From Chelonoidis abingdonii (taxonomy: Eukaryota > Chordata > Testudines > Testudinidae): a stretch of DNA of 64,000 nt. Below, one piece after another: positions 1 through 11,999 of this stretch (its first letter is position 1; each line of letters begins with the position of its first letter). The notes beneath the pieces were generated by a model. That model saw only the letters and a list, made by a program, of their open reading frames with translations, was not told where the DNA came from and ran no database searches. Both the position numbers and the translations under genes were made by a program. The stretch lies in the NCBI RefSeq assembly GCF_003597395.2, contig NC_133771.1, forward strand, positions 133,826,402-133,890,401. Direction: 5' to 3'.

Positions 1-172
1 GGGATAGCTACCCATAATGCAATGCTCCGGAAATCAACGCTAGCCTCGGTACATGGACGCACACCGCCAAATTAATGTGCTTAGTGTGGCCGCGTGCACT
101 CGACTTTATACAATCTGTTTTAAAAAACTGGTTTCGGTAAAATCGGAATAATCCCGTAGTGTAGACATACCC
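1..172. mobile_element. Right end of a short inverted-repeat DNA element (MITE), cut by window edge
   Basis: The segment ends in 'cgtagtgtagacataccc' (155-172). This is the terminal signature shared by several elements in this window (22158-22404, 31151-31476, and related ends at 17979 and 59141). The left terminus lies outside the window, so no target duplication can be tested. No transposase is encoded, so it is presumably non-autonomous. I recall this end type as abundant in turtle genomes. The superfamily (hAT or PIF/Harbinger) is not settled. Confidence 0.5.
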
Positions 173-184
173 ACACACACACAC
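171..184. repeat. Short (CA)n microsatellite
   Basis: About seven CA units directly follow the end of the MITE. The tract is too short to say more. Confidence 0.8.
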
Positions 185-840
185 GATTATCAGCTCTTTG
201 AAGCCACCCCACTGGAGAGCTGTCCACACACTAGTTTCAAAGTGGATTCTCCAGGGATCAACAGACAAAGGATTTGTGGATAAATAGCCTGGTTTTTAAG
301 CGGCTCAGGGCCTTCTTCCTGATTCAGCGATGGAAAGGGACCTCTGGTCCAGGGAGGTCCCAAAATCCTTAAGGAAGTATTGGAAGGGCTGGGCCTACTG
401 GGGCCCCATACAACTGTGCATTTTTTCTTAGCTGAAGCTGTTATAAAATTGGAAACGACAAGGAAACCCCTGGGATGGGGTGTTGAAGGACTGCTCCTGC
501 CAGGGCCCAGGTTAGAGTTGGGGTGATCTCTGGTAAGCTTATTAGCACATGTGTAAGTTCTTCTCTTGTTCTTAAAGTTTTCTCTGCAGCATTTTATCTT
601 AAGAATAAAATAGTCTTGCAGAGAAAGAGCTCCATGGTATCTCTAGCTGGGGGCAGTCACACTGTTAACCATCTCTGAAAAGAAAGCAAGTAGAGGCAGG
701 CAACTGTGCAGTTTGGAAATACCCCCCTCAGAAGGGAGAGAAATGCAGGTGTCTGTACAAAAAAGGCAGAAGCTGGGGAGTTGGAAGCCTTGCTGGGTGT
801 GCAGGTGCAGCTCCCCTGAACTGTGACACTCTCAAGTTAT
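185..840. other. Unassigned unique sequence
   Basis: I see no gene or recognised repeat here. A local inverted similarity near 575-625 ('ctctgcagcattttatctt' against 'aagaataaaatagtcttgcagag') could form a loose hairpin. Confidence 0.5.
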
Positions 841-841
841 A

Positions 842-940
842 AATCTCGCATTGGGTAGCCCTCTGGCCTTTGGCAAGTTACACTAGCATCTCTCCCTCAG
901 TCTCCCTAGCTGTAAAATGGGAATACTATAGTAGAACCCC
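842..940 (+). repeat. MIR/CORE-type SINE fragment
   Basis: The string 'ctctggcctttggcaagtta' followed by 'cctcagtctccctagctg' and 'taaaatgggaata' matches the CORE segment of MIR-like SINEs (ctgtgtgacc-ttgggcaag ... cctcagtttcc ... gtaaaatgggga). Only the central part survives, with no tRNA-like head. It is decayed. Confidence 0.55.
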
Positions 941-944
941 TATT

Positions 945-2648
945 TGGCAGCCACACTTTCTCAATTCCCCAGATCTCATTTTCTTGTGAACTACCAATTT
1001 CTATCCCTGTTCTCATGAACTCCCTGATTTTCTGAACTCCCAATTCCCCACCCCAAATGAAAAAATGTTCTGAAAATGTTCTGCCTCCAGTTCCCCCAGA
1101 GTTCATATCCCCCATTGCTGGGCTCCTCTGTCTCCTCAGGGCAAACTGCTCCGCAGGAAATACTGCAATAACCTCTACAGTCACTGCATGCTGGAAGACA
1201 GAGAAGCAGAATCCATGGTAGGCCAGTGGGGGAAGTACACTGGGCAACTGGGCCGGCCCCAGCCACAAGGCTGTTAAAGGCTAAAAAGTGTACAGGACTC
1301 ATCCAAGTTTATAGCAACAATACCAGCATTATTTTTAAAGATCAGGAGCAAACACAGTTACCCACAGTAGCAACTAGATACCAGCATCAGACAAGTAGTT
1401 CTAGTGCAGTGGTGGTCATGGTGTAAAAATAAATAAATAAATGCAGGAAGAATTGCAAGATGACATTTAATTTTTTCCATTACAATGAAACAAGCCTAGG
1501 TTTTCTGTAGCTTTAAGCAATGGCAGATTTGCAAGTCCCCCAAACAGTTTTCACTGTTGCATTTAGCAACAATCTGCCAAAACCAAGGTGATAAAAACAG
1601 CTGCAAATTTTAGCTTTTCTTTTTCCATAATATTTCTCCCATAAGAGATTCGGAAACTCATGATAGACCTCACTAATTTGCAAGCCTCTTGCATGCCAGA
1701 TAGCTCAGAAGGGAGAAAATGTTATACATTCACTTTAGAACCAAGGTACTGCTGGACCCATTGGCTAAAACCTAATCCTAACCAGTCCCCTGGAGCAAGA
1801 ACTGTTACATTTCAGAACTAGACAAAGATATATATGACTGCACACTAAGACAATTAGCATAATACACTTTTCAAGGCTCACTATGCTATACTGCATACTC
1901 CAGACTGGAAAGCTACATTCTTCACAGAAAAACATGGCATTTTGGGAAGAGTATCTAATCTATCACCTACGGTTCAAAGTGTCAGTGAGTCATTTATATC
2001 CAGCCAAACAGAAAGCGTAGATAAGACTGGGGCATGCCACTAGAAAAGTCAAAAACACGTTCCCCTTAAAGTCAAAATCATTTATCATATTCAATTTTGG
2101 GACCATATTTGATGCTCACATCTCATTAATTTTAACCTAGCAGAGACTAGCTATGTCATTATATTTTGTACATATTTAACTTCATATTGTCCAGCAGCTG
2201 GTAGACCTCAGGCTATACAGTACCTTTTGTCTTGAATAGCTATTTATATTCCATGTAACTTCTTTTTCAACAGGTATAACCGTACACCATCAGTGCACAA
2301 ACAGCACATTGAAATTTTGGATAATTTGAAAGAGGGCAGAATACTTCAATGTTGGTGCTAGTTATGAAACCTGCCATTTTGTCAGTAACAAGAGAAGCAT
2401 AGGGAATCCTCATTTCTGGCTTCAAGGTGTTAATGCCCATCAGAACCGCATCTAGGTCACATCTGATATGTGCAGGATTTGACATAGGGCATACTGCGAC
2501 TGATTGAGAACAGCTGCATTAGCACTAGAACTAAGGGGGAGTCACTGTACATGAAACCCTCTACAGTCTCTTCGTTTGGGGGGTTGTTCTCATCATGGAC
2601 AGCAGGAATTGCTGCCAAAGATGTATAACTATTAAAGGATGCTGGGAA
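945..2648. other. Unassigned unique sequence with an (AAAT)n tract
   Basis: This is AT-rich sequence. A short (aaat)n run lies at about 1427-1441. Open frames of 66-120 codons (for example 906-1268 minus) have no recognisable domain and overlap in several frames, as expected by chance. I see no splice-bounded exon I would defend. Confidence 0.5.
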
Positions 2649-2653
2649 GACAC

Positions 2654-3832
2654 TGTGATGGGTTCAGTCACAGCGGCCCCCATGGGACTGTCACCTGATG
2701 TGCTGAAACTACCTCTTAGCCCATTTTCCCTGCCAGCTTGGGACTCCAGAACCCTGTTTTGTTGAGCCAGGCACGCTACTCCACTGCAACACAGACCCAG
2801 GGTCTGAACCATGCCCCTAAAGCTGCAGGCTTTAAACATAACTGTTCAAGAGGTTTCTTATTTTCAGCATCCACAAACACTCAACTCCCAATGGGATCCA
2901 AACCCACAAATAATCCATTTTACTTTGTATAAAGCTTGTACAGGGTAAACTCAATTGTCTGCCCTCTATAACACTGATAGAGCGATATGCACAGCTGTTT
3001 GCCTCTTCAGGTATTAATCACTTACTCTGGGTTTAATAGTAAACAAAAGTGATTTTATTAAGTATAAAAAGTAGGATTTAAGTGGTTTTAAGCGATAGCA
3101 GACAGAACAAAATAAGTTACCAAGCAAAATAAAACAAAACATGCAAGTGTAAGCCTAATACATTAAAGAAACTGAATAAAGGTAAATCTCACCCTCAGAG
3201 ATGTTCCAATAAGATTCTTTCACAGACTAGACTCCTTCTTAGTCTGGGCTCAATCCTTTCCCCTGGTACAGTTTTTGTTAGGGCCAGCTCAGGTGGTAAT
3301 TAGGGGATTTCTCATGACAGCACCCCCCTTTGTTCTGTTCCTCCCCCTTTTATAGCTTTGGTACAAGGCAGGAATCCTTTGTCTCTCTCTGGGTTCCCAC
3401 CCTTCCTTCTAAATGGAAAAGCACCAGGTTTAAGATGGATTCCAGTACCAGGTGACATGGTCACATGTCCTGTGAGACTCCAAACCTCCATTATTTCCAT
3501 CCTGACTCACAAGAACACAGGAAGGCATACAAGTAAACAGAGCCATTTACAACCAATTTTCCTGGTTAATGGGAGCCATCAAGATTCTAAACCACCATTA
3601 ATGTCCCACACTTTGCATAATTACAATAGGACCTCAGAGTTAACTTCATATTTCTAGTTTTAGATACAAGAATGATACACACATACAAACAGGATGAACA
3701 CAGTCAGTAGATTATAAGCTTGTAATAAGTAATGATACCGTACAAGAGACCTTTTGCATAAAGCATGTTCAAGTTACATCATATTCATATTCCAAGCATA
3801 TTTTCATAAAGCATATGAAGTGCAACGTCACA
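2654..3832 (-). mobile_element. Solo LTR (endogenous-retrovirus-like), intact, 1179 bp
   Basis: The element starts 'tgtgatgggttc' and ends 'gcaacgtcaca', so it has TG...CA ends whose terminal 7 bases are near-inverted (tgtgatg / tgtgacg). It is flanked by a perfect 5-bp target duplication 'gacac' at 2649-2653 and 3833-3837. On the minus strand a TATA-like 'ctataaa' lies at 3354-3348 and an AATAAA signal at 3059-3054, about 290 bases downstream. This order suits an LTR read on the minus strand. No internal gag/pol region is present, so it is best explained as a solo LTR left by LTR-LTR recombination. I recall very similar sequence as a common turtle repeat; the superfamily cannot be settled without internal sequence. 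It holds no coding potential. Confidence 0.85.
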
Positions 3833-4114
3833 GACACTATAGCAAGAGGTGACACATTTAGCATTAAGCTAGGAAAAACTATGGCATGGGGTGGGAGGGG
3901 GAAAATCACAGAAGCCAGACTATTCTACTATCTGTCTGGTTTGCTGTGCTGCATTTTCTGTGAACGAGTTAAATATTTTCTACTTTTAATATGTTAAATC
4001 ATTAGGATAATTTAATGTGTGGCCTGAGCACCTATAGCCTGGTATTTGCAAAATTAATAATTCCCCATTCATGTTCTGAATCCCAGTGGAACGCAAGTTA
4101 TTAAATACCCATGT

Positions 4115-5688
4115 AACATAAGAACAGCCATACTGGGTCAGATCAATGGTCCATCTAGTTCAGGTTCCTGTCTCTGACTGTGGCCAGTGCCAAATGCTTC
4201 AGAAGGAATGAACAGAATAGGGCAATTATCGAGTGATCCGTTTCTTGTCCAATCCTAGCTTCTGGCAGCCAGAGGTTTAGGGACATCTGAAGAATGGGGT
4301 TTATCCCTGACCACCTTGGGCCACAGATGGAGCTATCATCCATGAACTTACCTAATTCTTTTGTGAACTCACTTATAGTTTTGGCCATCAGAACATCCCC
4401 TGGCAATGAGTTCCACAGGTTAACTGTGCACTGTGTGAAGCACTGCCTTTGTTTGTTTTAAACCTGCTGCCTATTAATTTAATCAGGTGACCCCTAGTTC
4501 TTGTGTTAAGTGAAAGGGTAAATAACACTTCCTTATTCACTTTCTCCACACCCATTCATAAATTCATAGTCCTCTATCTTATTGCCTCTCGTCGTTTCTT
4601 TTCTACTGAACAGTACCAGTCTTTTTAATCTCTGCTCCCATGGAAGCTATTCCATACCCTTCATCAGTTTTGTTGTCCTTCTCTGCACCTTTTTCAATTC
4701 TAATATATCTTTTTTGATATGGGGCAACCAGAACTGCATGTAGTATTCAAGGTGTGGGCATACTATGGCTTTATACAGAGGCATTATGATATTTATTGTC
4801 ATATTATCTAGTCCTTTCCTAATGGTTCCTAATATTCTGTGAGGTTTTTTTGACTGTGGCTGCACATTGAGCAGATGTTTCAGAGAATTATCCACAATGA
4901 CTCCCAGATCTCTTACTTGAATGGTAACAGCTAACTTATATCCCATCATTTTGTATGTATAGTTGGGATTATTTTCTTCACATGTATGTTACTTTGCACT
5001 TTTCAACACTGGGCAACAAAATGGCAGATGAAATTCTGTCACCCGGTTTACCGAGATCCCGTGGTAAATTTTCACAGTCAGATTTGAATTTAACTATCTT
5101 GAGTAATTTTATATCGTCTGCAAATGTTGCCACCTCACTGTTCAGCCTCTTTTCAAGATCATTTATGAATATGCTGAATAGCACAGGTCACAGTACAGAT
5201 TCTTAGGGAACCCAGCTATTTACTTCTCTCCATTGTGAGAACTATTTATTCCTACACTTTGCTTCCTATCTTTTAACCAGTTCCTATCTTTTAACCAGCC
5301 CATGAAAGGAGTTTCTTTCTTATCCTATGACTCCTTACTTTGCTTAAGAGCCTTTGGTGAGGGATCTTGTGAAAGTCCAGATACACTGCAGCCACATGTC
5401 CGCGTTTGTTGACCCCCTCAAAGAATTCTAATAGATTGGTGAGATGTGATATCCATTTACAAAAGTTATGTTGACTCTTCTCCAACAAATTGTGTTCATT
5501 TATGTGTCAGATAATTTTGTTCTTTACTATAATTCCAATCAATCTGCCTGTTAACTTAAATTAGGTTTACCAGTCTGTAATTCCCAAGATGGACCTTGGA
5601 GCATTTTTTAAAAAATAGGTATTACATTAGCTATCCTCCAGTCATCTGATACATATGCTAATTTAGGCAATAGGTTACATACCAATTA
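4115..5688 (-). pseudogene. CR1 LINE, antisense, 3' half with broken reverse transcriptase ORF
   Basis: Read on the minus strand, this is the RT-to-3'-end portion of a turtle-type CR1. From 5' to 3' it holds an open stretch at 5488-5291 with 'AVYLDFHKI' (RT palm region), a stretch at 5184-4978 with the catalytic 'FADDIKLL' (FADD at about 5124-5113), and a stretch at 4949-4647 with 'VRDLGVIVDNSL' and 'MPLYKAIVCPHLEY', the CR1 C-terminal region. The frames are separated by stops and frameshifts, so the protein is dead, although the two catalytic aspartates remain. The 3' end is the usual 'acataagaacagccatactg' read in reverse at 4116. The element is 5'-truncated near 5688. An 18-bp tandem duplication (5263-5298) and a perfect hairpin (5669-5718) lie inside it or at its edge. 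Confidence 0.9.
5263..5298. repeat. 18-bp perfect tandem duplication inside CR1
   Basis: The unit 'ttcctatcttttaaccag' occurs at 5263-5280 and again at 5281-5298 without mismatch. The neighbouring CR1 pieces support one copy only, so this is a local duplication in this insertion. Confidence 0.9.
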
Positions 5689-5718
5689 GGAGTAAATTTA
5701 ATTGGTATGTAACCTATT
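5669..5718. repeat. Perfect 20-bp inverted repeat (hairpin) at the CR1 truncation point
   Basis: The arm 'aataggttacataccaatta' at 5669-5688 is exactly complementary to 5699-5718, with a 10-base loop. The left arm is CR1-derived. The right arm lies just beyond where the CR1 match ends. Confidence 0.9.
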
Positions 5719-5719
5719 A

Positions 5720-6750
5720 AAGTTAATTAAAGTTTCAAACAACTTTGTTTCCAAATGCTTCAGAAAGTTTACAATTTAACTAAAATTTCAGCAAATGTAT
5801 GATGTGATGATTTGCTAGATCTAAACTTCTAAACAATTAGTATTTAGCAGGGTCTGTGTTGCAAAGGAAAACTCCCCAGCAGATGACTAACTGTCTAATA
5901 CTTTTGAAATGCAATTCCACAGGCAGAAAGGAGCCATTTGCAGCATGTTTCAGACCCACGGTTCTCGATAACACCAAAATCTGGCATGCAATCGGCTTTG
6001 ATTAAAGGTCTCCCTTTCGTCTGAGATGCTGTTTTCCCATTGTATATCCCCAGAGTACATGTCTATTACATCTCACAGGGAATGCTGCTGCACAGTCAAG
6101 AAGCCCATTGTGCTTAATAGAATTCAGATTATTCTAGTTTTTATTATCATCATGGAGGCACTACAGCAGACCCACAGTTAGGACTGTGTTGAGAGTTGCA
6201 CTGAGATATCATAGTAGCAGGTAAAGACAAAAAAATCCATTTAGATAACCAAGAACACCTGGGAATCAAGATTATTGTAGATCACTAAGCAATGGATTGA
6301 TGGGCTTTCCAATTCTAATATGCAGCACAGAGTACAAGGAGCAAAACCACCCTCACAACTGGCGCCCTTTTTGGAATTCTCAGAAAAGAAGCCAAGGAAC
6401 CTGGCAGGACTGAAAGTCTCTCATTCCTTGAGCTGGCCCTTCTAGAGCAAGATGAGGGTGCATTGGCAATGCAGTGTGGGGAAAATTGCACTGGTGCTGC
6501 TGGAGTTGAACCCTGTTCTGTGGACATATATTCTGCAGGACTGTCATGCCAGAACCTTTCATGAACACCAAGAGGCACTAAAAACTAATAAGGAGTTTCA
6601 CAAAGTACCATATTGTGTCTCTTTTAACACTGTCTGGAGTTGTCTGTAAAGTGGGGTTAAGTAATAAAAGAGCACCAACACATGAAGTATGTTCTTCACC
6701 TATCAGAATGGAGCTATGAAATGTAACTCCTACTTATCTTCCTACTGTAT
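5720..6750. other. Unassigned unique sequence
   Basis: I see no gene or recognised element. The 6315-6649 interval has overlapping open frames on both strands (62-87 codons), none with a recognisable motif. Confidence 0.45.
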
Positions 6751-6755
6751 TTTCC

Positions 6756-6856
6756 ATTGCATGCATGCGATGAAGTGAGCTGTAGCCCACAAAAGCTTAT
6801 GCTCAAATAAATATGTTAGTCTCTAAGGTGTCACAAGTATTCCTGTTCTTTTAACT
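6756..6856 (+). mobile_element. Penelope-like retroelement 3' tail
   Basis: The segment contains 'gcgatgaagtgagctgtagc', 'ccacaaaagcttatgctcaa' and 'gttagtctctaaggtgtcac'. This matches the 3' terminal region I recall for turtle Penelope-like elements. It is the same family type as 14461-14551 and 54060-54175, which carry a different subfamily version. Only the 3' end is present, consistent with 5' truncation. Confidence 0.65.
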
Positions 6857-6859
6857 CCA

Positions 6860-9825
6860 AGAAGGACATTTTTTAACACAACATTATTTTATACTTGATA
6901 GATATAAACTAGTATAATAAAGATCAGAAATTGGCCTGAGTCAGGGATTTACAGGGGTATAAATGAAATCAGAATCTGGCCCTTAACCTAAAAACAGTAA
7001 AACCATGCCAAATAGCTACAGCTTCTAAACAGAACTGCTATTTCTGCACATAAGCTATTCCAAGGCATGACTAAGTGAATTCCTACCAACAGACTGGAGT
7101 TCAGTCTAAGGCTTTAACATAATTGGCTATATGTCTAAATATCCCTTTCATACAAAAGCACCCGAAGCAGACAATATATGACTAGCATTTCAGAGATAAG
7201 ATAAATATTCAGTTTCTCAGTCAGCTGCATTTCTGGCATAAGAAATCTCTTTAAGGTCTGAGCAATTCGCCCTGCTTATTTAGCACAGACCTGTGGACTA
7301 CAGAACTAAATTTTTTGGGGAGGCACTAGAAACAACTAGTTATGCTTCTTCAATGTCTTCAGTATAATTACGACTCCTTCCATTCTCTTCAGTTTTCTGC
7401 ATTTCATTTGCCCCCTCTCCCCGCTGCAGTTGTCTCCTTCTGCCAAACCCCAAAACAGACCAAGTTTGGAGGAGGAGCCGTGCCAAATTTTCAGTAGGTG
7501 CGAGCAAAGAGCACAACATTTTGCAGAAAGTGCCTCCTTCTTCCTCAACAGACTCAGACTTGAGTGATTTTCCTCTTCATGCACCCTAATCACTCCCTTT
7601 CAGGTTGATTTCCCTTTGAGAAAGCTTCACCAAAGGAACAAGAAACCAGCTGTTCCGTGTACAGTGAATGTGTTCCAGAGGCATCCTGATCAGACGTTCA
7701 AGGCATGCTGAGGTGTGTTTGATAGAGAAGCCCTATGTGCACTTTGGACAGATCAATCAGGTGGCCCTAGCACACAGACAGAGTTGCCAGGCATTGAGTT
7801 TTAGTTTTCTTAAAGATAAAATAGGCTAGCAGGGTTGTTACTGAATAAGGAACTAATACAGTAGTGGATAAGGATTGATAACATAATGAAATAAGGGGCC
7901 TTTCTGAGGGGATGTGGTAAGACGAGGAACTTCATTTGAATCCAAAAATTCACTGACATAACAATTGACTAAAGAGTCCAGAATTCTGAATACATATTAA
8001 TTGGATTATTGGATATTGGGTTTTGTGTACAGCTCTATCACTTCTGTTTCTACACTGTTTTTTTTTCCCCTCTTGATCTTTTTCTTGTTTCTTGGTCAGA
8101 TGTAAAGACAGCTTTGTGCCAAAACTACTTCTCTTCAACCCCAATCTAGGGCTGCTGATTTGTTTGTCCAGAAGCAGCCCTGCTTTTGTTTGACCTGCAT
8201 TTGTTTGACCGATGACAAACATTGCTTGCCGCAGGTGTAAATCAGCTTGGCCTGAGGAGGAGGGAAATGGCAAAACTCAGGACGTTTGTGGGGGCAGTAG
8301 GCACAATATTGGCCCAGTATCCTTTGATTACAAAAAATCAGACAGAAAAATGTCATAAGCCAAGAAAACTGTACTCAATTACCCAGTTAAAAGTATAGTG
8401 AACATCTTGACTGGAAAAAGCAGACAAAAAATTAGATACTCTGCAGTTTTATAGAATCTCAGAATCTCTTCAGCTATGGAAGCAAAAAGGCAGCGAAACT
8501 TCCCTGTAATGCTGCAAATAATTGAGTCTCTAGGAGAAAGATCGGGAAGCAGGAGGAGGTGGGGAGGTCAGGAAGTAGACCCTCTTGGTCCAAAACTACA
8601 CAGAAAAACACAGGGAGGTTTGGCGGGGAAATTGAGGCACATCCCATCTAATGCTTAACATCTGGGAGCTCTGGTTACATCCAATATGCTGCAGCTTCTG
8701 AAAAGTTCCCATTTCAGTGGGCTGCATGAAATATATTTACTTCATTGAGTGTAATGGCTGCTTTGGAATGACAATTTATTTTTAGCAACACTACAGAATT
8801 ATTTTGTTTTCCTTAGCGTATTTATGAACAGAACAATGTGGAAATGCAGCTGCTGGAGCCCTTTGTTCTGCTTAAGTACAAGACACCAAGAAAGACAGAC
8901 TGTATATAACCATACAACTGTGTTGCATTAAAGATACTGAGGATCTAATGTTAGTAAAGACATTGTTGGATACTTGACATTTTTAAACATCAAGCCCTTT
9001 ATAACTCCCCAGAGTAGCTTATTCTAAGGCTGCTGTCAAAATAAGAAGGCAGGCTGGAGGAGATTAGATTGCTGAAATTTAATGTTTTGTTTTTATTCTT
9101 ATTCTAAAAGAAATCAGGAAAGAAAGGAATCAGTGCCTGCGAAATATGCATGTGCACACAAACAGGTCACTGCATGTAAAAGCATATTTGCACCTCCAAA
9201 TATGTTACAGCACAGACAGGTGGGTGCTTGTGCATGCCATTACCAGTTATCTGCACGCAGTTCCTTCCTTTGCATGAGCATTGGTGTCTTATAGGTGCAG
9301 TCACCTACTTGTGTGAGCACACATTCCTTTTGGGGGCACAGCTTATGTACTAAACCTCAAATTCCCAGCAGTGGTCTGGTGGCCTGATATTTACTTTGCT
9401 TTTAGAGGTTAAAACAATAGAAAAACTGGATACAATAAATTAGACTTTTCTTCCTAGGTCAGCAGTATTCTTTATTTAAAGGGGGTAGTGGGTTGAATGT
9501 TTGGAAAGACACAGTGGTATATGCCTAATCTGTTATGTACTCCAGCAGACTGCTGACACATCACTTAGCTTCTGGGTACAAACATTTTTTTTTCCTTTTT
9601 CCTCTAGGCAATATCCGGTTGATGATATTAAATTTCAAAACTATTTGCTGCCATGAGAGGTCTTGCTCCCATTGTTCCTTTGGCAGACCAAAAGTGACAG
9701 AAAGAAAACAACTTGCTGGCACTGTACTCCAAAGACTTCTCTCCAAAATAATCTGGACTCTCTGCCATAGTTATATTTGCATGTGAAAGATTTACAAACA
9801 ACAGTACTTAAAGGCATAAGTGACT
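6860..9825. other. Unassigned unique sequence
   Basis: The interval holds no recognised gene. At 6930-6985 there is a fragment resembling the dispersed palindromic elements ('taaatgaaatcagaatctgg'). Open frames such as 7950-8273 minus (107 codons) and 7336-7593 minus are low-complexity or featureless. Near 8175-8210 'tttgtttgacc' is repeated twice in a short space. Confidence 0.45.
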
Positions 9826-9830
9826 ATGAA

Positions 9831-9931
9831 CCAAATTCTGCCCTCCATGACACTGATGTAAGCTAGGACAAATTCCATTTTCTTAAAAGAGGTTACTCAT
9901 TTACACCAATGTTTTGGAAAGCAGAATTTGG
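9831..9931. mobile_element. Palindromic short element with perfect 11-bp inverted ends
   Basis: 'ccaaattctgc' (9831-9841) and 'gcagaatttgg' (9921-9931) are exact inverted repeats. The inner arms also pair imperfectly ('cactgatgta' against 'catttacaccaat'). The whole unit is near-palindromic, like the related copies at 40671-40762 and 46106-46175. Confidence 0.6.
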
Positions 9932-9989
9932 TGCATTGTCTATGAAGCCTTGCTGTACTAGTAACATTTTCTGGGAAAGAGATGTTATT

Positions 9990-10245
9990 ACATAGAACAG
10001 ATTCAGAGACTCCAAGGCCAGAAAGAACAATTATGATAATCTAGTCTGGCCTCTTTTATAATAAAGGCAATAGACTTTCACCCAGTAATTTCTGCATAAA
10101 ACCCATCACTTCTATTTGACTTAAGCGATAGCATCTCTTTCAGAAATACATCTGGTTTTCATTTGAACACTTCAAGTGACAGAGAATCCACTACTTCACT
10201 AGGTAATTATGGATGTATTGGTCTAATTCTCTTTAACCTTGCTCC
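9990..10245 (-). mobile_element. CR1-like 3' end, antisense
   Basis: The string 'cagagactccaaggccagaa' through 'tctagtctggcctc' and 'agagaatccactactt' is the reverse complement of the CR1 3' region seen in sense at 55965-56165. It contains only the last few C-terminal codons and the 3' UTR. Confidence 0.7.
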
Positions 10246-10724
10246 AGTACACAGAAATGAAATAATGGAGCACATGGCAAACACAAAAGCAGATTCAAAT
10301 GTCCAGTAAATTAATAATGCAAATCTGGTGTCAACTCATGTAATCCTCTCCTGAAGATCACCTTCTGTGACTCGTAGAGTTGGACAAAAGCAAGGACTAC
10401 AGATTTTGGCCCAATAGTATTCAAGTTGGACCTTTTTAGTAATGATGTACCTGAGCAACAAAGTTCTGATTCAAGTCTCTGGATATTTAGGAAGTACTGG
10501 GATCCAGCATTTTGCTGCGACCAATTCCAGACAGGGGCCTGTATTAAAATCTAGATAAATAGTGAAGAGAAAGGTAGTTTCACTAAAAATATTATGCTGC
10601 TTAAGAAATTATTTCTTTCTGAAGACAGTCACTGCTCAGAAAAAAGTCTCCATTTAAATCCTCCACCAGACCAAAGTTTGTGGCCAAACCATGATTAACT
10701 GTCATCTTGTCATAACTTAATTTC

Positions 10725-11985
10725 TAAGGAAATTCCAGAAGATTAGAAAAGTTCTAACGTGGTGCCTAAATTCAAAAAGGGCAAGCGGGATGACCCAAGT
10801 GCCTATAGGATTGTTAGCCTGACATCAACCCTGGGCAAAAGCAAAACAAAGGAAAAACTAATATGGGATTCAACTGTTAAAGCGTTAAAAGATAGAAATA
10901 ACAATGCCAATCAACATGGTTTTATGGAACATAGGTCCTGTCCAACAAACCTGATTTCCTTCTTTGCTAAGATTACATGTTTGATGATGAAGATAACTAT
11001 GCAGATGTGAAAGACTTTTGAAAGGCATTTGATTTTATACCACACAATATTCTGATTAAAAAATTAGCATTATACAATATCAATAAAGCACATTTTAAAT
11101 GGAATGAGGAACAGATCTGAAAAAATAGTTGTCGTTGGGGAGTCGTCATTGAATGGGTGTGTTGGTTTCCAAAGGAATCAGTTCTAGGTCTGATGCTATT
11201 CAACATTTTCATCAGCGGTCTGGAAGTTAATAAAAAAAGCACTGCAGATAAAATTTGCAGAAGTCACAAAGATTAGTGGAGTGGTAAATTATGATGATAG
11301 AGCAGTCATGCAGAGTAAACTGGGCCCATGCAAACAAAATGTGTTTTAATACAGCCACACGTAAAGTTATACGCCTTGGAACAAGGAATCCGGGGCTTAC
11401 CTATAGAATGGGGAACTATATCCTGGAAAGCAGTAACTCTGAGAAGGACTTAGGAGCCGTAGTAGACAAGCAACTGAACACAAGGTCCCAGTGTGATATT
11501 GTGGCAAAAAGAACTAATGCAGTCCTTGGATCTATGAACAGGGGAGCAAGAATAGGGAGGTGACAGATATACTGGAATAGCGCATACACTTATTGTGTTC
11601 ACTTTTTAAAAAGATGTTAAAAAATTGGATAGGGTGCAGAAAAGAGCCACACAAATGATTTGAGAGCAGGAGAAAATGCCTGACAGAGAGCAACAGAGCA
11701 CTGAATCTGTTCAGTTTAACACAAAGAAGATTGAGAGGTGAGTTGATGACAATGCAGAAGCACTTTCACAGGGAAGAAAATACTGTGAACTAAAGGGCCT
11801 CTTTAATCTAGCGGAGAAAGGCAGAGCAAGAACCAGTGGCTAGAAGCTGAAGCCAGAAATACTCAAATTAGAAATAAGACACAAATTTAACAGTAAGGGT
11901 GATTAAGAATTGGAACAAGTTACCAAGAGAAATAGTAGATTCCCCCATCTTGCTGTCTTCGAATCAAGACGGGATGCCTTTCAGG
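10725..11985 (+). pseudogene. CR1 LINE, sense, RT region with lost catalytic motif
   Basis: In order there is an RT entry segment at 10759-11010 ('VPKFKKGKRDDPSAYR', 'QHGFMEHRSCPTNLI'), the region around 11190-11290, then 11291-11563 with 'EKDLGAVVDKQL', and a C-terminal trace near 11870-11985 ('gcatgatt'-poor, stop-rich). The frames are interrupted repeatedly. The palm motif expected as FADDT reads F-A-E-V-T at 11254-11268, so both catalytic aspartates are changed. This element could not have been active in its present form. It lacks the CR1 3' terminus and is truncated at both ends. Confidence 0.85.
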
Positions 11986-11999
11986 TTGCTAGTCACTGG

